This document shows positions 29,723-38,402 of a stretch of DNA of 46,814 nucleotides, piece by piece. The stretch covers positions 1 through 46,814 of the forward strand of contig JBAZOO010000030.1 in assembly GCA_041648735.1 (NCBI GenBank), given 5' to 3'. The DNA comes from JBAZOO01 sp041648735 (GTDB lineage Bacteria > Verrucomicrobiota > Lentisphaeria > Oligosphaerales > CAITYL01). Numbering within the stretch: position 1 is the stretch's first letter; each line of letters opens with the position of its first letter. Position numbers and translations under genes: made by a program. The notes beneath the pieces are model-generated. The model did no database searches and was not told where the DNA came from. It saw only the letters and a list, made by a program, of their open reading frames with translations.

Positions 29723-32413
29723 TCAGGCCAGCTTTTCGCCGAGGAGCCGTTCGTAGAGGCGGACGTACTGGAGGGTGGTCTTCTCCAAGTTGAAGTTGGT
29801 GAACCCTTCGCGCATGATCCGGCGGATGATCCGCTCGCGGGTGGGTGGCGGCAGGCGGTGGAAGCGCATCGCCTCGCCGATGGCCCACCAGAGGGCGTCG
29901 CTGGTGAAGTCGTTGAACACGAAGCCGTTGCCGGTTTCGTTGACCGGGTCGAGGTGCTGCACCGTGTCCTTCAGGCCGCCGGTGGCGCGGACGATGGGGA
30001 GGGTGCCGTAGCGCATCCCCTCCATCTGCGGCAAGCCGCAGGGCTCGTAGAGGGAGGGCATGAGGATGAAGTCGGCCGCGGCCTTGCCCAGCTCGCTGAG
30101 GCTGTCTTCGAAGACGTGGTAGGCGATGCGGCCGTGGCTGCCGCAGGCGATGGTGCCGAAGGCGCGCTGCCCATCCGGGTCGCCGTTGCCGACGATGGCG
30201 ACCTGGAGGCCGTCGCTCCAGTAATGGCTGACCAGGGCGAGGGCGATTTCGGAGAGCAGGTGCGGCCCCTTCTGGCTGAAGATGCGGTGGGGCCAGAAGA
30301 AGAGGGGGGCGTCGGCGTTGATCTCCAGCCCCAGCCGCTTCTGGAACTCCAGCTTGTTCTCGCGCTTGGCCTCCATGACGGTGTTGACGTCGAAGTTGCG
30401 CTTGAGGCCGGCGGTGGTGCGCGGATCCACGTTGCTCTTCGGGGCGTTGAGGATGCCGAAGGCGCAGCCCGCCTTGTGCTTGGCGAGCATTTCGGTGCGG
30501 AACCGCGCCGAGATCAGCTCGGGGAAATGGCCGTGGATGATCTCCAGGAGGAAGGTGGGGCTGACGGTGTTGACGAAGTTGGCGGCCTTGACGCCGCTGA
30601 GCAGGAAGTCGACGGGATCCGCGTCCCAGAAGTTGGGCATGTGGTCTGGATGCGCGTCCAAATAGAGGTCGCGCCAGAAACGGGAGACGTCGAGCCCGCA
30701 GTTCTCCAGATTGCGGAGGGTGTCCTTGTTGGTGTGGACGTTGTGGATGGTGAAGAGGGAGGGGATGCCGCGGGAATGGGCGGCGGCGGGGATCAGCCCG
30801 GTCATCCAGTCATTGCAGTGGACGAGCATCTTGCCGTGGAGCGGCATGGCCTGGTCGAAGACCTGGTTGATCACTGCCCGCTGGAAGGCCTCGGCCCGGT
30901 GCAGCGCGGAATTGGGGCCGCGCGCCTCGTACACGTCCTTGATGTAGGCGAAGGAGGAGTCCTGGACCAGGTGGATGGCGTCGGCGCCCTGGAAGACGCT
31001 CACCAGGCGGTCCAGCTCCTCGCGGCGGATCCGGGCGAAGTCGCACATCTGCTGCTCGTATTTGGGCAGGGCGATGTGGACGTCCAGGCCGAGCTTGACC
31101 ATTTCGGCGACCAGCGCCGAGCTGATGTCGGCGAGGCCGCCGCCCTTGGCGTGGATGAAGTTGGCCAGGTTGCCGATGCCGCTGGGCAGCTCGGTGACTT
31201 CGGGGGTGACCAGCAGGATCCGCGGGCGCCGGGCCTTCCGCTGGATCTGGAAGCTGGGGCGGCCGAGGTTCTTGGCCTCGCAGCGGAGTTCGGTCAGCAC
31301 CGTGGCATAGGCGGCGATGGCCTGGCTGATTTCGTCGCACTTTTCCGGCCGCGGGGCGGTGCTGGCGACGTCGAGGGTGCTCATGGCGGCGTAGAGGTCC
31401 GCCGCCCCGAGCTGCCGCCAAGTTTCCAGCAGCGGCTCGTCGCCAGCGCCGACCAGGGGCGTTTCGAGTTCCTGGTAGCGCTGGAAAAGGATCTGCTGGG
31501 CGCGGTTGCCCAGCCAAGTCCCCGTGTCCTGGGCGGCCCCCTTCCAGGAAGAGGTGGCCAGGTCGCCCAGGGCGGCGATGGGGAGGCGGTCGCGCTCCCG
31601 GCTGGCCACCAGCTCCCCGGCGGTCACCGGGGTGACGCCGGCCGGCGCCAGCGCCGCGGCGAACTGCTCCCACGGCTCGTCCGCGCCACTGGCGATCTCG
31701 CCGGCGCACTCGTAGGGGAAGCCCAGCACCACGTCCCCCTCAAACCGCTGCAGCCATTCCTCGAAGCGGCCGGGTTCCGGGTTGTGGGCGAGGTGGCGGG
31801 CCAGCTCCTCGCTGCGCTCCCGGTCCCGCGGCAGCACCAGCAGCCGCTTCAGCCGGTCGGTGAGCAGCCCCCCGGCCGGCGCCAGCGCCGCCAGGTCGGC
31901 CCGCCGTTCGCAGAACAGCGCCTTGAAGCCAACTTCCCCCGCGACATGGCCGATGGTGTTGTTGAAGAGCAACCCCGTGTTGCGGAAGGCGGTGGGGACG
32001 ACCCCCAGCAGGTCTTCGAGCATGGCGATGTGGAGCTGGGCCTGGGCGCGGAAGGCGGTCTTGCTGGCGTCCCGGAACAGGCTTGCCAGACTGTGGTGCG
32101 AGGGCTCGGCGAGGAACTCGATGCGCCCGCTGTCGCGCGCCACCTGGGCCAGTTCCTGGAAACTGTGGAGCAGCTCCGGATGGTGCCGCCGCGCCATCTC
32201 CAGCAGCGGGCCGCTGATGCTGACGCAGGCCCGGAACGCCGGCTGGCGCTCCACCAGCCGGGCGAGCATCCGGTTCACCGGGAGGAAGCTGCGGGCCGCC
32301 ACGGCCCGGAGCTGCTGCTGCTCTTCCTGGATGTCGAAGGGGGCGGCCAGCGCCGGGTTTTTCTTGAGCCGGCGCGGCTGATGGGCCGCCAGGAACAGGC
32401 AAAGGGTGGTCAT
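29723..32413 (-). CDS. GH57-like domain fused to glycogen/starch synthase (GT5)
   Basis: 896-residue cytosolic protein. The N-terminal ~390 residues resemble the alpha-amylase branch of GH57: HQP at 11-13 and FRNTGLLFNNTIG at 143-155. The C-terminal ~500 residues are a GT-B fold glycosyltransferase of the glycogen synthase type, with KGGGLADISSALV at 423-435 (ADP-glucose-binding KxGGL motif), HCNDWMTG at 532, TIHN at 555, FSQKGPHLL near 712 and EPCGLPQMEGMRYGT near 790 (retaining E-x7-E region). It would elongate alpha-1,4-glucan from a nucleotide-glucose donor. The ATG at 32413 has AGGAGG eight bases upstream. In related GH57 sequences the FRNT motif is followed by Glu; here it is Gly146, so the hydrolase half may be inactive and serve as a glucan-binding part. 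That reading is inference. Confidence 0.9.
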   Translation of the reverse strand: MTTLCLFLAAHQPRRLKKNPALAAPFDIQEEQQQLRAVAARSFLPVNRMLARLVERQPAFRACVSISGPLLEMARRHHPELLHSFQELAQVARDSGRIEFLAEPSHHSLASLFRDASKTAFRAQAQLHIAMLEDLLGVVPTAFRNTGLLFNNTIGHVAGEVGFKALFCERRADLAALAPAGGLLTDRLKRLLVLPRDRERSEELARHLAHNPEPGRFEEWLQRFEGDVVLGFPYECAGEIASGADEPWEQFAAALAPAGVTPVTAGELVASRERDRLPIAALGDLATSSWKGAAQDTGTWLGNRAQQILFQRYQELETPLVGAGDEPLLETWRQLGAADLYAAMSTLDVASTAPRPEKCDEISQAIAAYATVLTELRCEAKNLGRPSFQIQRKARRPRILLVTPEVTELPSGIGNLANFIHAKGGGLADISSALVAEMVKLGLDVHIALPKYEQQMCDFARIRREELDRLVSVFQGADAIHLVQDSSFAYIKDVYEARGPNSALHRAEAFQRAVINQVFDQAMPLHGKMLVHCNDWMTGLIPAAAHSRGIPSLFTIHNVHTNKDTLRNLENCGLDVSRFWRDLYLDAHPDHMPNFWDADPVDFLLSGVKAANFVNTVSPTFLLEIIHGHFPELISARFRTEMLAKHKAGCAFGILNAPKSNVDPRTTAGLKRNFDVNTVMEAKRENKLEFQKRLGLEINADAPLFFWPHRIFSQKGPHLLSEIALALVSHYWSDGLQVAIVGNGDPDGQRAFGTIACGSHGRIAYHVFEDSLSELGKAAADFILMPSLYEPCGLPQMEGMRYGTLPIVRATGGLKDTVQHLDPVNETGNGFVFNDFTSDALWWAIGEAMRFHRLPPPTRERIIRRIMREGFTNFNLEKTTLQYVRLYERLLGEKLA

Positions 32414-32456
32414 GGGGATGCCCTCCTTGGGCAACGCGGCAAATTGGGAATCATCA

Positions 32457-32491
32457 CGCTACAATGTAGCGCCGCTTGCCGCAAGTCGAAA
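32457..32491 (-). promoter_or_regulatory. Candidate promoter with palindrome upstream of the glycogen synthase fusion
   Basis: CGCTAC-AAT-GTAGCG (32457-32471) is a perfect palindrome with 6-bp arms. On the minus strand it contains TACATT (32463-32468), a possible -10, with TTTCGA (32486-32491) 17 bases upstream as a weak -35. It lies 43 bases before the ATG at 32413. The palindrome could be an operator over the -10 element. Confidence 0.4.
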
Positions 32492-32558
32492 CCTCCCGCG
32501 AACGGGAAGCCTGGCATCTGAATGGGGCCGGGCGGCCGAACGGCCATGCCCACCGCGG

Positions 32559-33356
32559 TCAGGCGGCCGGCGGCGGGCCGGGCGGAAGCTGGCCGGCCGC
32601 AACCAGGCCCGGCTTGCCGGCGGGCGCGGCCGCCCCCCAGCCGGCCTCCAGCTCCACCGCCCGCGGGAAGAGGATGTTGCTTTCGAGGTGGAAATGCTCG
32701 TGCAAGTCCGCATCCAAGTGCCGCAGTTCGGCCATGAACGCCCGCATCTGCGGGATCGCGTCGGCGGGGGGCGTGTAGCCGTTGGTGAGGCCGCGCAGGA
32801 TATGGAGCGCCGCGATGGTGTCCTCATGGTCCAGCTCCATCCGGCCAATGGCCGCCATGAAGGTGGCGCCGCGGGTCTCCGGCTTGGACATGCCGCCGCG
32901 GATGGCGCCGTCCAGCACGAGAATGGCGGGGAAGAGGATCCGCTCCTCCTTCAACTGATGGGAGATCAAGTCCTCCTCGAGGACGAGGAAGAGGTCGGCG
33001 ACCTTCCGCAGCAGCGGCCCGTATTTCTCCCCATGGTGCTGGATGATCTTGACCAGGTGCAGCCGGATGCGGGGCAGCGCCCGGTGGAGGTAGCGGTGGT
33101 GCGCATCCAGGATGTGGCGGACGAGCCGGGGGAGCGGTTCGCCATGCCACCCCTGGGCCTCCGCCGCCGACGCCGCCTGGACGGCCCGCAGCTCCCGGAT
33201 GAGCCGGTCAAGGTTCACCCCGTAGTCGCGGGCGGCGTCTTCCAGGGTGCCCTCGCCGCCACAGCACCATTCGATCTGGTGCAACTGGAAGACCGTCCGC
33301 GACCGCGGCACCTGGCCGGCCACTTCCCGCACCGTTGTATCGGGCTTGATGATCAT
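32559..33356 (-). CDS. ric: Iron-sulfur cluster repair di-iron protein (RIC/ScdA/YtfE family)
   Basis: 265-residue cytosolic protein that repairs iron-sulfur clusters damaged by nitric oxide or oxidative stress. The short N-terminal ScdA_N domain carries the CCGG motif at 31-34. The hemerythrin-like four-helix domain has the iron ligands HHRYLHR (H86/H87 region), HQLKEERILFP (H133, E137 region), DHEDT (H177) and HEHFHLESNILFP (H219-E225). The start at 33356 begins with MIIKPDTTVREVA, the usual N-terminus; no close ribosome site is seen (GGAGGG lies 13 bases away), and an alternative ATG at 33377 exists. The gene follows recN by 40 bases on the same strand, so the two repair proteins are likely co-transcribed. 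Confidence 0.93.
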   Translation of the reverse strand: MIIKPDTTVREVAGQVPRSRTVFQLHQIEWCCGGEGTLEDAARDYGVNLDRLIRELRAVQAASAAEAQGWHGEPLPRLVRHILDAHHRYLHRALPRIRLHLVKIIQHHGEKYGPLLRKVADLFLVLEEDLISHQLKEERILFPAILVLDGAIRGGMSKPETRGATFMAAIGRMELDHEDTIAALHILRGLTNGYTPPADAIPQMRAFMAELRHLDADLHEHFHLESNILFPRAVELEAGWGAAAPAGKPGLVAAGQLPPGPPPAA

Positions 33357-33396
33357 CGCTCGGAAAGATCCCTCCATGGGGGGCGGCCGGCCACGG

Positions 33397-35121
33397 TCAG
33401 GCGCCTGCCGCCAGCGCCGGCGCCCGCCGCGGCGCCTCGCCTTGCCGCGCCTGGACAAGCAGTTCGCGGACATGCTCGCGGGCCGTGGCCGAGGCGGCCT
33501 CGGCGCCGAGCATCCGGGTCAACTCCTCTTCGCGGCCGGCGGCGTCCAGCAGCGCCATGGCGGTGTGCGTGCGCCCGTCCGCCACTTCCTTGCTGACCCG
33601 GTAATGCCGGGCCGCCGCCGCCGCGATCTGCGGCAAATGGCTGATGCAGAGCACTTGGTGGTGGCGGGCAATGGCGCACATCTCCTCGGCCACCTTGACC
33701 GCCACCCGGCCGCCGATGTTGGCGTCCACCTCGTCAAAGACCAGCACCGGCACGCGGTCGGCCTGGCTGAGGACCGTCTTGACCGCGAGCATGACCCGGG
33801 CCATCTCGCCGCTGCTGGCGATCTGGCGCAGGGACTGCATCGGCTCGCCAGGATTGGGGGCGAAGCCAAACTCGGCATGGTCGGCCCCGTCGGGCCCCGG
33901 TTCGGCCGCCGCCAGCGTCACGGCGAAGCCGCTCTGCTGGAACCCCAGCCGTTGCAGCTTGCCGGTGATCGCCTCGGCCAAGGCCATGGCGGCGGCGTGG
34001 CGGCGCTGGTGGAGCGCCGCGCAGGCGCGCTGGTGGAGCGCCGCCAGTTCGGCGCAGCGCCGCTCCTGCGCCTCCAGCCGGGCCTGGCGCTGGTCGGCGC
34101 TGTCCAGCCGCTCCCGCAGCGTTGCCGCCGTCCGCAGCACGTCGGCCAAGGTCGGGCCGTACTTGCGGCGGAGCTTCTGGAGCAGCCCCAGCCGCTCGTC
34201 GAGCCGGGCCAGCTCCGCCTCGTCCAGCTCCAGGGTGGAGGCATAGCGCTCCAAGTCGCCCCCCAGTTCCTCGACGCTGGCAATCATCTGTTCGAGCCGC
34301 TCCCGCAAGGGTGCCCCCTGTTCCGCGTCAATCGCCTCGATCGCTTCCAGCTCGCGGAGCACGAGCCGCAACGGCTCGACGGCGGCGGCCTCACCCTCGG
34401 TCAGCCCCTGCCGGGCACGGGCGGCCGATTCCAGCAGCGACCGCCGGTGGGCGGCCACCGCGTGCCGGGCCGGCAACGCCTCATCCTCCACCAGGTCGAG
34501 GCCGGCGCGCTCGATCTCCTGGAGCTGGAAGCGGCAGAACTCCGCCTCCTGGGGGGAAAGATGCTCGGCGGCCAGCCGTTCCCGCTCCACCTTCGCCGCG
34601 GCGAAGTCGCGCCAGGCATCCGCGCAGGCCGCCCGCTCCGCCGCCGCGCCGCAGAAGGCATCCAGCAATTCGAGCTGGGTGCGGGGCTGGAGCAGGGACT
34701 GGTGGTCGTGCGGCCCGTGGATGTCGACCAGGAGGTCGCCAAGCTGGCGCAGGGTTTGGAGGGTCACGGCGGCGCCGTTGATGAACGCGCGGCTGCCGGT
34801 GGCGGCGATCACCCGCCGGAGAAGCAAGGCATCCTCCTCGGCCGGCGGCAGCCCATTGTCGGCCAGGAACCGCTCCAACGTAGCCCGCTGCTCCGCCGCC
34901 GGCGCCGCCGCCAGATGCAGGGAAGCGGCGATCTCGCAGGAAGCGGCGCCCTGCCGGATCAGCCCCGGCCCCGCCCGTTCGCCGAGGAGGAGCTGGAGCG
35001 CCCCCAGGACCAGGGACTTGCCGGCGCCGGTCTCGCCCGTGACCACGTTCAGGCCGGAGCCGAACTCCACGTCAAGCCCAGCCACCACCGCCAGGTTCCG
35101 GATATGCAGAGATGCCAGCAC
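33397..35121 (-). CDS. recN: DNA repair protein RecN
   Basis: 574-residue SMC-like ATPase acting at DNA double-strand breaks. Walker A is GETGAGKS at 29-36 within NVVTGETGAGKSLVL, the coiled-coil arms occupy roughly 150-370, and the signature and Walker B segments are near the end (LRQIASSGEMARVMLA and VPVLVFDEVDANIGG). The length fits the family (E. coli about 553). The start is GTG at 35121, because no ATG lies before the conserved N-terminus LHIRNLAVV; AAGAGG is about 12 bases upstream. A TATAAT box lies ~70 bases ahead of the start. The gene heads a probable two-gene unit with the iron-sulfur repair gene. Confidence 0.97.
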   Translation of the reverse strand: MLASLHIRNLAVVAGLDVEFGSGLNVVTGETGAGKSLVLGALQLLLGERAGPGLIRQGAASCEIAASLHLAAAPAAEQRATLERFLADNGLPPAEEDALLLRRVIAATGSRAFINGAAVTLQTLRQLGDLLVDIHGPHDHQSLLQPRTQLELLDAFCGAAAERAACADAWRDFAAAKVERERLAAEHLSPQEAEFCRFQLQEIERAGLDLVEDEALPARHAVAAHRRSLLESAARARQGLTEGEAAAVEPLRLVLRELEAIEAIDAEQGAPLRERLEQMIASVEELGGDLERYASTLELDEAELARLDERLGLLQKLRRKYGPTLADVLRTAATLRERLDSADQRQARLEAQERRCAELAALHQRACAALHQRRHAAAMALAEAITGKLQRLGFQQSGFAVTLAAAEPGPDGADHAEFGFAPNPGEPMQSLRQIASSGEMARVMLAVKTVLSQADRVPVLVFDEVDANIGGRVAVKVAEEMCAIARHHQVLCISHLPQIAAAAARHYRVSKEVADGRTHTAMALLDAAGREEELTRMLGAEAASATAREHVRELLVQARQGEAPRRAPALAAGA

Positions 35122-35192
35122 CGCCGCTTCAGGCCTCTTGAAGTGAAAGTTGCCGCCGGGCGCCCCGCCCGCCGCCGTTTGGGATGCCGGCT

Positions 35193-35219
35193 ATTATACT
35201 ACCTCATTTGCAATTTCAA
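35193..35219 (-). promoter_or_regulatory. Candidate recN promoter
   Basis: On the minus strand a perfect -10 TATAAT (35193-35198) is preceded by TTGAAA (35214-35219) at a short 15-base spacing. It lies in an AT-rich stretch between the divergent recN and PLD-like genes. The spacing is below optimum, so the -35 assignment is uncertain; no LexA-type box is evident. Confidence 0.45.
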
Positions 35220-35253
35220 TCCGCGCTCCACGCTATTTCCACCACTGCAACCC

Positions 35254-36882
35254 ATGAGCCCAGCCCGCCCCGAAACCGGATCCCGCCGCAAGGGCGCCCC
35301 CGCCCGCCGCCGGGGTTGGCGCCTCTGGCGCGGGCTGCTGCTGGCCATCGGGGCGGCCTACCTGGCCGGCCTGGCCCTGGACCGGTGCGGCGGACCGCGC
35401 TTCACCGCCGGAACCAACGTCTGCACCCCGCCCCTGCCGCTGGCCGCCGGCGAGGCCCGCTTCCTGTTCGACCTCACGGGCACGGCGCCGGACGGCCGCC
35501 GCGTCTTCCACCAGGAAACCTTCGACGCCCTCCTGGAACTCATCGCCCGCGCCACCGACGGCGAACTGCTGCTGCTCGACCAGTTCCTCGTCAACCACTT
35601 CCGCGGCCGCACCGGCACCGGCGGCAGCCCCCACCGCGACCTCACCGGCGAGCTTGTCCAAGCGCTGCTGGCCGCCCGCCGGCACCACCCCGGCCTGGCC
35701 ATCCTCTTCATCACCGACCCGCTCAACGCCAACTACGCCGACCAGTGCCCGCCCGACCTCCAGCCGTTGGCCGAGGCCGGCATCCCCGTGCTGCTCACGC
35801 CGCATGAGCTGCTGGCCGACAGCAACCACCTCTATTCCCCCTTCCACCGCCTCCTGGCCTGGCCCGCCAGCCGCTTGCCGGGCAGCGACCGGCCGCTCCT
35901 CGCCAACCCCTTCGACCCGGACCAGCCACGCCTGGGCCTCCGCGCCTTCGCCCGCCTGCTCAACTTCAAGGCCAACCACCGCAAGGTCGCCGTCCGCCTC
36001 GCCCCCGACGGCAGCGGCGAAGCCCTGGTCTCCAGCGCCAACCCGCACACCGCCAGCAGCGCCCACGGCAACTGCGCCCTCCACCTCACGGCCGGCCCGG
36101 TGGCGGCGGCCATCCTGCGCAGCGAACTCCAGCTCGCCCACACCATCCTCCTCCACCGCCCGCACCTGGCCTTCGGCACCCCCGCCAAGCTGGCCCTGCA
36201 ACGCGACCTCGCCGCCCGCCTCGCCGCCCTGCCCGCCACCACCCCCACCGCCGCGGCGGAACCCGGCCGCCCCACCGCCCAGTTCGCCACCGAGGCCGCC
36301 TTCGCCACCCAACTCGAAGCGGAACTCGCCCGCGCCGGCGCCGGCGACCAAATCGCCATCCTCCAATTCTATCTCGCCGACCCCCGGCTGCTCCGCGCCC
36401 TCAAGGACGCCTGCGCCCGCGGCGCCACCGTGCGCCTGCTGCTGGACCTCAACCGCGACGCCTTCGGCCGCGCCAAGAATGGCATCCCCAACCGCGCCAC
36501 CGCCCACAGCCTCCACGCCTGGGCCACGCGCACCGGCCACGACCTCCAGATCCGCTGGTTCCGCACCGCCGGCGAACAGGCCCATGCCAAAGCCATGCTG
36601 ATCCGCCGCCCCGCCACCGGCCACAGCGTCCTCGCCGCCGGCTCCGCCAACTGGACCGTACGCAACCTGCGCGGCAGCAACCTCGAAGCCGGCCTGATCC
36701 TGCGCGACGTCCCGGCGGCGGCCGAGCGCTACACTACGGCCTTCACCCAACTTTGGGAAAATCCGGAAGCCACCGCTTATAGTGTGGCATACTCGGAACC
36801 GGACGCTCCGGGGGCGGCGGGACGGCTGGGGCAGAGGTTGCTCACGGCCTTCGGCAGCTTCACCGGCGCCTGCACTTATTGA
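35254..36882 (+). CDS. Membrane-anchored phospholipase D-like protein
   Basis: 542-residue protein with a basic N-terminus, one transmembrane segment (about residues 28-44) and an extracytoplasmic domain with two PLD-type half sites. The first is ANHRKVAV with H242/K244, followed by SSANPH; the second is AHAKAMLI with H444/K446, followed by GSANWT. Both have HxK and the downstream Ser-Asn, but neither has the Asp of HxKxxxxD. The fold is that of cardiolipin synthases, phosphatidyltransferases and PLD nucleases. The long open frame running in from upstream is antisense to recN; the ATG at 35254 is the natural start just before the basic leader. It is followed 25 bases later by the phosphatase gene. 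Substrate uncertain. Confidence 0.85.
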   Translation: MSPARPETGSRRKGAPARRRGWRLWRGLLLAIGAAYLAGLALDRCGGPRFTAGTNVCTPPLPLAAGEARFLFDLTGTAPDGRRVFHQETFDALLELIARATDGELLLLDQFLVNHFRGRTGTGGSPHRDLTGELVQALLAARRHHPGLAILFITDPLNANYADQCPPDLQPLAEAGIPVLLTPHELLADSNHLYSPFHRLLAWPASRLPGSDRPLLANPFDPDQPRLGLRAFARLLNFKANHRKVAVRLAPDGSGEALVSSANPHTASSAHGNCALHLTAGPVAAAILRSELQLAHTILLHRPHLAFGTPAKLALQRDLAARLAALPATTPTAAAEPGRPTAQFATEAAFATQLEAELARAGAGDQIAILQFYLADPRLLRALKDACARGATVRLLLDLNRDAFGRAKNGIPNRATAHSLHAWATRTGHDLQIRWFRTAGEQAHAKAMLIRRPATGHSVLAAGSANWTVRNLRGSNLEAGLILRDVPAAAERYTTAFTQLWENPEATAYSVAYSEPDAPGAAGRLGQRLLTAFGSFTGACTY

Positions 36883-36907
36883 AACGCCGGCAGGGACGTG
36901 CAACGGA

Positions 36908-38356
36908 ATGGGTTGGATCGCAATCACATTGGCGGCCGCGGTCGTGGCGCTGGGCTGGATGGCCCGGCGGCTGACCATCCGCAACCAGTTCCTGCGGCTC
37001 AAGCTCCAGGCCACCCAGCGGCAATCCCGGGAGGCCACCGACTTCCTCGGCCTGTTCACCACCAGCCTGGCCACGACCAACGACTGCGAACAGGCGATGG
37101 ACACCGTCGGCCATTATCTCTGCGAACAGGTGGACGCGGCGGCGGTCTGCATCTACCGCATGGTCGAGGACGGCGGCGAACAGCGGCTCCAAGGCACGGC
37201 CGTCACCGGCATGTTCCCGCCGCTCAAAGCCACCGCCCACCTCGATCTCCTGATGGCCAAGGCCAGCCACCTCAAGGAGCACGTCAAGCATGAGCAGTTC
37301 GCCCTGGGCGAGGGGCTCGTCGGCCTCGCCGCCGCCCAGCAGCGGGCCATCCTGGTGGAGGACGCGGCCGACGGCCGCTTCGACCTGCCCGCGGAGGTGA
37401 AGACGGCCATGGCCGCCCCGATGTTCTCGGAAACCCGCCTGGAAGGCGTGGTCGTGGCCGTCAATGGCCGCACCCCCAACCGCCGCTTCACCCCGGCCGA
37501 CCTGCGGAACCTGGAACACCTCGCCCACCAGGCGGCCATGGCCAGCGTCCTCACCGGCATCTACGCGGAACGTTCCCGCCAGGAACGGCTCTTCCAGGAA
37601 CTGGAGTTCGCCCGCCAGATCCAGCACTCCCTCCTGCCCGAGGCCATCCCCCACTTTGGCGACTACCAGCTCCACGCCGCCACCCGCCCCGCCCTCGAAG
37701 TCGGCGGCGACTTCTATGACTTCATCGCCGTCGATGAAAACCGCCTGATCATCCTCGTCGCCGACGCCAGCGGCAAGGGCGTCCCCGCCTGCATGCTGAT
37801 GGCCATGTGCCAGAGCTTCGCCCGCGTCGAGGCTGAACACTTCACCATGATGGAGGAGTTCCTCCGCAACCTCAACCGCCACCTCTACCGCGACTCGGAC
37901 CGCAGCCGCTTCGTCACCGTCGCCGCCCTGATGATCGACAAGGAAAACCACGTCTGCGAATACGCCCGCGCCGGCCACACCGAACTGCTGCTGCGCCTGG
38001 AAAGCGGCAAGTTCCGCGTCGTCAAGCCCAAGGGCGCCGCCATCGGCCTGCTGCCCGACGAATTCGACATCGGCTTCGACACCATCGCCTTCAGCTTCAC
38101 CCCCGGCACCTCCCTGCTCGTCTTCACCGACGGCATCACCGAGGCCCTCGACGAGAACGGCACGGAGTTCGGCCTCGACCGGCTCATGCAAATCTGGACG
38201 CGCCAGGAACTGCCGGCCGCCGAGGCCGGCGAGGCCATTTTCACCGCGGTGAAGGAGTTCGCCGGCAACGCCCCGCAGGCGGACGACCAGACCGTCCTGG
38301 TCATCACCCGCCCCAGACCCGCGGCCAGCCCCGGGACCGCACCCGCCCCCACCTGA
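36908..38356 (+). CDS. GAF-PP2C (SpoIIE/RsbU-type) serine phosphatase
   Basis: 482-residue signalling protein. An N-terminal membrane helix (about residues 2-19) and a short coiled segment are followed by a GAF sensory domain (about 45-210; VGHYLCEQVDAAAVCIYRM, ALGEGLVGLAA) and a PP2C-type phosphatase (about 220-475). The metal-site motifs are VGGDFYDF, ADASGKGVPA, FTDGITEA and DDQT. Such proteins dephosphorylate anti-sigma-factor antagonists or other phosphoserine partners. No STAS or anti-sigma partner is in the window. It lies between the PLD-like and mreC genes, with short spacing on both sides, suggesting an envelope-related operon. Confidence 0.93.
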   Translation: MGWIAITLAAAVVALGWMARRLTIRNQFLRLKLQATQRQSREATDFLGLFTTSLATTNDCEQAMDTVGHYLCEQVDAAAVCIYRMVEDGGEQRLQGTAVTGMFPPLKATAHLDLLMAKASHLKEHVKHEQFALGEGLVGLAAAQQRAILVEDAADGRFDLPAEVKTAMAAPMFSETRLEGVVVAVNGRTPNRRFTPADLRNLEHLAHQAAMASVLTGIYAERSRQERLFQELEFARQIQHSLLPEAIPHFGDYQLHAATRPALEVGGDFYDFIAVDENRLIILVADASGKGVPACMLMAMCQSFARVEAEHFTMMEEFLRNLNRHLYRDSDRSRFVTVAALMIDKENHVCEYARAGHTELLLRLESGKFRVVKPKGAAIGLLPDEFDIGFDTIAFSFTPGTSLLVFTDGITEALDENGTEFGLDRLMQIWTRQELPAAEAGEAIFTAVKEFAGNAPQADDQTVLVITRPRPAASPGTAPAPT

Positions 38357-38402
38357 CCCCGCGCACCCCCCCCGCCCACGGCAAAAGGCCTGCCCGCCCC
38401 CC

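Noticed and set aside
33247..35253. Upstream two thirds of a 1211-codon plus-strand frame leading into the PLD-like gene
   Set aside because: This part is antisense to recN and the iron-sulfur repair gene and has no domain; the real start is the ATG at 35254 before a basic leader and membrane helix.
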